Source: RYN-230 sp963813975 (GTDB taxonomy: Bacteria; Actinomycetota; Actinomycetes; Streptosporangiales; Streptosporangiaceae). Taken from it: a DNA stretch of 64,000 bases. The stretch covers positions 1,178,001-1,242,000 of the forward strand of contig CAWFAP010000006.1 in the NCBI GenBank assembly GCA_963813975.1, given 5' to 3'. How positions within the stretch are numbered: the stretch's first letter is position 1; the number at the start of each line of letters is the position of its first letter. Shown in pieces: positions 59,399 through 64,000 of this stretch. The notes beneath the pieces are model-generated. The model had not been told where the DNA came from, ran no database searches, and saw only the letters and a program-made list of their open reading frames with translations. The position numbers and the translations under genes are program-made.

Positions 59399-59570
59399 AG
59401 GCCGCGGACTACCCCCGTCAGCCGGACATCATCCGAAGATCCGGCCACAATTTGGCCACATCACCGGCCCGCTCTCCGGCGGGCCCGGCGCAGAGCTGGT
59501 GAGCGGCTTCACGTGCAGACCCCTTCAGCGGCCTAAACGTGCCGGCAGGCCGGGTCGTTCCCCGGCTGGA

Positions 59571-61037
59571 TCAGATCCGCGACCAGGCCTCGGTCAGCAC
59601 GCTGCGCAGGATCTGCTCCATCTCGGTGAAGTGCTCCGGGCCACACGTCAGCGGCGGCGCCAGCTGGATCACCGGGTCGCCGCGGTCGTCGGCGCGGCAG
59701 ATCAGGCCGGCGTCGAACAGGGCCTGGGACAGGAAGCCGCGGAGCAGCCGCTCGGACTCGTCGTCGCTGAACGTCTCCCGGGTGGCCTTGTCCTTGACCA
59801 GCTCGATGCCGTAGAAGTAGCCGTCGCCCCGCACGTCGCCGACGATCGGCAGATCGTGCAGCGTCTCCAGGGTGGCGCGGAACGTGGCCTCGTTGGCCCG
59901 CACGTTGCCGAGCAGGTCCTCCTGCTCGAAGACGTCGAGGTTGGCCAGCGCCACCGCGGAGGAGACCGGGTGGCCGGCGAACGTCACCCCGTGCAGGAAG
60001 GTGGCCGTCCCGGTGCTGAACGGCTCCATCAGCCGGTCGCTGACCATCATGCCGCCGAGCGGTGCGTAGCCGGAGGTGACGCCCTTGGCGAACGTGATGA
60101 TGTCGGGCTGATAGTCGTAGCGCTGCGAGCCGAAGTAGTAGCCGAGTCGGCCGAATGCGCAGATGACCTCGTCGGAGACGAGGATCACGCCGTAGCGGTC
60201 GCAGATCTCGCGGACCCGGGCGAAGTAGCCGGGCGGCGGCGGGAAGCACCCGCCCGAGTTCTGCACCGGCTCCAGGAACACCGCGGCGACCGATTCGGGG
60301 CCCTCGCGCAGGATCGCGCGCTCGATCTCATCGGCCGCCCAGCGGCCGAACCCGGCGAGGTCATCGGCCACGAAGCCGGGCGCGCGGTAGAAGTTGGTGT
60401 TCGGCACCCGGACCCCGCCGGGCGGGAGCGGCTCGAACGGCTCCTTGATCGGGGGCAGGCCGGTGATGGCCAGCGCACCCATGGACGTGCCGTGGTAGGC
60501 GATGTCGCGGCTGAGCACCTTGTACCGGCCTGGCTCACCGACGGCCTTGAAGTACTGCTTGGCCAGCTTCCAGGCCGACTCGACCGCCTCGGAGCCGCTG
60601 GTGGTGAAGAACACCCGGTTCAGGTCGCCGGGGGCCAGGGTGGCGAGCCGCTCGGCGAGCTCGATAGCCCGCGGGTGGGCGTACGACCAGAGCGGGAAGT
60701 AGGCCAGCTCGCTGCCCTGCTGCGCGCCCGCCTCGGCGACCTCCTTGCGGCCGTGCCCGATCTGGCTCACGAACAGGCCGGCCAGCCCGTCCAGGTAGCG
60801 CTTGCCCTTCTGGTCGTACACGTACTGCCCGGAGCCGCGCACGATCACCGGGACCTCGCCGTCCGCGTAGGCGGACATCCGGGTGAAGTGCAGCCACAGG
60901 TGGCGCCGCGCGGCCGCCTGCATGGCCAGGACGGCAGGGTCCCCCGAGCCGGGAGCGCCGTCGGATGCTGCGGCCGGGCCAAGCGGGTCGGACGGAGCGT
61001 GGTCCGCGGCGTGGCCTGGGTCGTGTGGCGTGGTCAT
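59571..61037 (-). CDS. Class III omega-aminotransferase (likely diamine or beta-alanine type), 488 aa
   Basis: A PLP enzyme of fold type I. FTTSGSEAVESAWKLAKQYF, split at SAWKL, is the cofactor phosphate region, VFLEPVQNSGG and LVSDEVICAFGRLGYYFGS, read as SDEVICAFG, follow, and Lys in ITFAKGVTSGYAPLGG is the PLP-binding lysine. Relatives include putrescine-pyruvate transaminases; the neighbours (aminoaldehyde dehydrogenase, PotA-like ATPase) favour a diamine substrate. Its start overlaps the Lrp stop by four bases (ATGA), so the two are coupled. A ~45-residue Asp/Ala/Pro-rich N-terminus precedes the fold. Confidence 0.9.
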   Translation of the reverse strand: MTTPHDPGHAADHAPSDPLGPAAASDGAPGSGDPAVLAMQAAARRHLWLHFTRMSAYADGEVPVIVRGSGQYVYDQKGKRYLDGLAGLFVSQIGHGRKEVAEAGAQQGSELAYFPLWSYAHPRAIELAERLATLAPGDLNRVFFTTSGSEAVESAWKLAKQYFKAVGEPGRYKVLSRDIAYHGTSMGALAITGLPPIKEPFEPLPPGGVRVPNTNFYRAPGFVADDLAGFGRWAADEIERAILREGPESVAAVFLEPVQNSGGCFPPPPGYFARVREICDRYGVILVSDEVICAFGRLGYYFGSQRYDYQPDIITFAKGVTSGYAPLGGMMVSDRLMEPFSTGTATFLHGVTFAGHPVSSAVALANLDVFEQEDLLGNVRANEATFRATLETLHDLPIVGDVRGDGYFYGIELVKDKATRETFSDDESERLLRGFLSQALFDAGLICRADDRGDPVIQLAPPLTCGPEHFTEMEQILRSVLTEAWSRI

Positions 61038-61579
61038 CTGGTCCCCCAGCCGTAGGTCTGCTTACGGAGCTTCAGGTACACGAAGGTCTCGGTACTGGTC
61101 ACGCTGGGCACCCCGCGCACCCGGCTCAGGATCTCCAGAAGGTGGCTGTCGTCCTCGCAGACCACCTCGACCAGCAGGTCGAAGGACCCCGAGGTGATCA
61201 CCACGTAGTCGATCTCATCCATGACCGCCAGGTGGTCGGCGACCTGCTCCAGGTCGCCGCCGCACTTGATGCCGATCATGGTCTGGCGGCTGAAGCCGAG
61301 CATCAGCGGATCGGTGACCGCGACGATCTGCATGATCCCCGCCTCCACCAGCCGCTGCACCCGCTGCCGGACCGCGGCCTCGGACAGCCCGACCGCCTTG
61401 CCGATGGCGGCGTAGGACCGGCGGCCGTCCTCCTGAAGCTGCTCGATAATCTGCTTGGAGAGGTGGTCGAGCGCCGTGCCCGCGGAGCCGCGGACGGCGG
61501 AACGGCCGTTGCGGCTGGCCGGGCCGGGCTCCCCGCCCAGTCCGCCCGGGATCGCGGGCGTCGCCGGGGTGTGCGCCAT
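61034..61579 (-). CDS. Lrp/AsnC-family regulator, 181 aa
   Basis: An N-terminal helix-turn-helix (IIEQLQEDGRRSYAAIGKAV, split at GRRSY, then GLSEAAVRQRVQRLVEAG) and a C-terminal RAM domain (VITSGSFDLLVEVVCEDD). ATG 61579 with GGAGGACCGC is preferred. It is coupled to the aminotransferase and divergent from the dehydrogenase, the classical position for a local Lrp-type activator-repressor of polyamine or amino acid catabolism. Confidence 0.92.
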   Translation of the reverse strand: MAHTPATPAIPGGLGGEPGPASRNGRSAVRGSAGTALDHLSKQIIEQLQEDGRRSYAAIGKAVGLSEAAVRQRVQRLVEAGIMQIVAVTDPLMLGFSRQTMIGIKCGGDLEQVADHLAVMDEIDYVVITSGSFDLLVEVVCEDDSHLLEILSRVRGVPSVTSTETFVYLKLRKQTYGWGTR

Positions 61580-61627
61580 GCGGTCCTCCTTCGCAAGCAC
61601 ATGGTGTCACGCTCGGCCCGCTTGTCA

Positions 61628-61669
61628 ACTGATTTCGTTGCTATGCATGGTATATGCAACGGATTCACT
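61628..61669. promoter_or_regulatory. Imperfect inverted repeat between lrp and the dehydrogenase
   Basis: ACTGATTTCGTTGC (61628-61641) and GCAACGGATTCACT (61656-61669) pair at 11 of 14 positions around an AT-rich centre. The left arm shares ACTGATT with the sites at 63252-63295. It is a good candidate for the regulator's operator. Confidence 0.6.
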
Positions 61670-61772
61670 TGTTCGCGAAACGTTTTTCTGCGAGTGTCGG
61701 ATCCAGGCGGTTACTGGAGAGGCCGAGCGCGCCGGCGCCGTGGCCAGGAACCTCGTCCCGAGGAGGCGGACC

Positions 61773-63230
<1,458 letters not shown>

Positions 63231-63251
63231 GCCCCCTGTTACGGGCCTGTA

Positions 63252-63295
63252 AACCGAATCAGTTGCGATCGGGATTCGTGACGACTGATTCGGTT
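63252..63295. promoter_or_regulatory. Perfect 12-base inverted repeat upstream of the PotA-like gene
   Basis: AACCGAATCAGT (63252-63263) and ACTGATTCGGTT (63284-63295) flank 20 bases. Each arm contains the ACTGATT motif also seen at 61628. It could be an operator or, less likely, the terminator of the dehydrogenase gene. Confidence 0.65.
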
Positions 63296-63465
63296 GATTT
63301 TGAATTACCCGTCTGCTTAGATCGGGACCACTTGCCGCAAAGGTGCCGTTTGACCTGATATGCGGCCGGCTGACTTGGCCGGAGTGCGTCGCCGCGCACC
63401 GTCAGGCAGGAAGCGCTGGGAACGGGATCTACCCAGGGACCCGAGACGAGGGATTTGCTCCTGAC

Positions 63466-64000
63466 ATGACCGACACTGACGCGTCCGCGCAGGAGGTGCC
63501 GGCGGCCGGCCCCGCCGGGCCGGCCGGCGCGCGCACCGTGCCCGCCATCGGGCTCGACGGGGTGGCCAAGGAATTCCACTCCCGGGCCGAGACGGTCACC
63601 GCCGTGCGCGGCATCGACCTGGCCATCCGGGCGGGTGAGTTCTTCTCCATGCTCGGTCCCTCCGGATGCGGCAAGACCACCACGATGCGGATGATCGCGG
63701 GCTTCGAGGAGCCCACCCGGGGCTCCGTGCGGCTGGACGGGCGCGACGTCACCGCGGTCCCGCCGAACAAGCGTGACGTGAACATGGTGTTCCAGTCCTA
63801 TGCGCTGTTCCCGCACATGAGCGTGTTCGAGAACGTGGCGTTCGGGCTGCGGCGCAAGAGCGTGCCCAAGGACCAGATCACCCGCCAGGTGGGCGAGATG
63901 CTGGAGATCGTCGACCTCACCGGCCGCGAGCAGCGCCGGCCCCGGGAGCTGTCCGGCGGCCAGCAGCAGCGCGTCGCGCTGGCCCGGGCGCTGGTCAACC
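63466..64000 (+). CDS. Spermidine/putrescine-type ABC ATPase, PotA-like, 3' end outside window
   Basis: The first 178 codons are present. A ~27-residue Ala/Gly/Pro-rich N-terminus leads to GLDGVAKEFHSRAETVTAV. Walker A LGPSGCGKTTTMRM (near residue 66), Q-loop VNMVFQSYALFPHMSVFENV, split at ALFPH, and signature ELSGGQQQRVALARAL match PotA/CysA/FbpC-like uptake ATPases. The neighbouring aminotransferase and dehydrogenase favour polyamine import. Permeases and binding protein would lie beyond the edge. Confidence 0.9.
   Translation, partial: MTDTDASAQEVPAAGPAGPAGARTVPAIGLDGVAKEFHSRAETVTAVRGIDLAIRAGEFFSMLGPSGCGKTTTMRMIAGFEEPTRGSVRLDGRDVTAVPPNKRDVNMVFQSYALFPHMSVFENVAFGLRRKSVPKDQITRQVGEMLEIVDLTGREQRRPRELSGGQQQRVALARALVN

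Overview
This is a window of very high-GC DNA from an actinomycete (Actinomycetota). The evidence for that placement is a complete conservon (sensor kinase, roadblock, DUF742 and small GTPase in order), GuaB1-type IMP dehydrogenase relative, DUF4193 and DUF1707 proteins, an MsiK/UgpC-like sugar ATPase, an F420-type LLM oxidoreductase, an actinobacterial ferrochelatase with cluster-type cysteines, and frequent GTG/TTG starts. A Streptomycetales- or Streptosporangiales-like soil organism fits; the genus cannot be fixed from what is here. There is no rRNA, CRISPR array, intact insertion sequence or prophage, and one tRNA (anticodon CAT).

Layout. 0-1.8 kb: an LLM oxidoreductase cut by the window edge and an alpha/beta hydrolase. 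1.8-13.3 kb: a catabolic island in which a long minus-strand operon (M24-like protein, U32-like protein, IlvD/Edd sugar-acid dehydratase, sugar ABC transporter, SMP-30 lactonase, transporter ATPase) diverges from an iclR-adh pair; operator-like repeats lie between them. 13.3-18.9 kb: a minus-strand run of TetR, Na+/H+ antiporter, GuaB1 and a GT87 glycosyltransferase. 19-25.1 kb: sugar-lactone oxidase, lytic transglycosylase-like protein, ferrochelatase, inositol-phosphatase-like protein and a membrane pseudokinase. 25.4-29.8 kb: DUF4193, a lipoprotein phosphoesterase, an amidohydrolase and an aldo/keto reductase. 30-35.7 kb: PadR plus HAAS-type membrane protein, acetamidase plus APC permease, FHA protein, acyl-CoA dehydrogenase. 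36.3-40.9 kb: the conservon cvnABCD. 41-42.9 kb: tRNA followed by two toxin-antitoxin pairs and a gene-poor stretch, the most islet-like part of the window. 43-54.2 kb: DUF1707 protein, beta-glucuronidase, CsoR-family repressor, TMEM175-like channel, two methyltransferases, a PhzF-like protein, and an FtsX-type ABC exporter with its divergent PadR regulator. 54.7-59.4 kb: cold-shock protein, a two-gene membrane unit, a PPOX-fold enzyme, a bacterial expansin and a DMT transporter. 59.6-64 kb: a polyamine-type cluster (class III aminotransferase, Lrp/AsnC regulator, aminoaldehyde dehydrogenase, start of a PotA-like ATPase).

How genes work together. In the 1.8-13.3 kb island the likely flow is uptake of a sugar or sugar acid, oxidation to a lactone (Adh), lactone opening (SMP-30) and dehydration (IlvD/Edd) to a 2-keto-3-deoxy acid, under IclR control; the roles of the U32-like and degenerate M24-like proteins are unknown and make this the best candidate for an undescribed pathway. 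In the last 4.5 kb the genes suit transamination of a diamine and oxidation of the resulting aminoaldehyde, with a conserved inverted motif in both promoter regions. Several proteins lack residues their families normally need (M24-like, pseudokinase, aldo/keto reductase, PhzF-like, CsoR-like, expansin). One sugar permease appears frameshifted in a six-base homopolymer.
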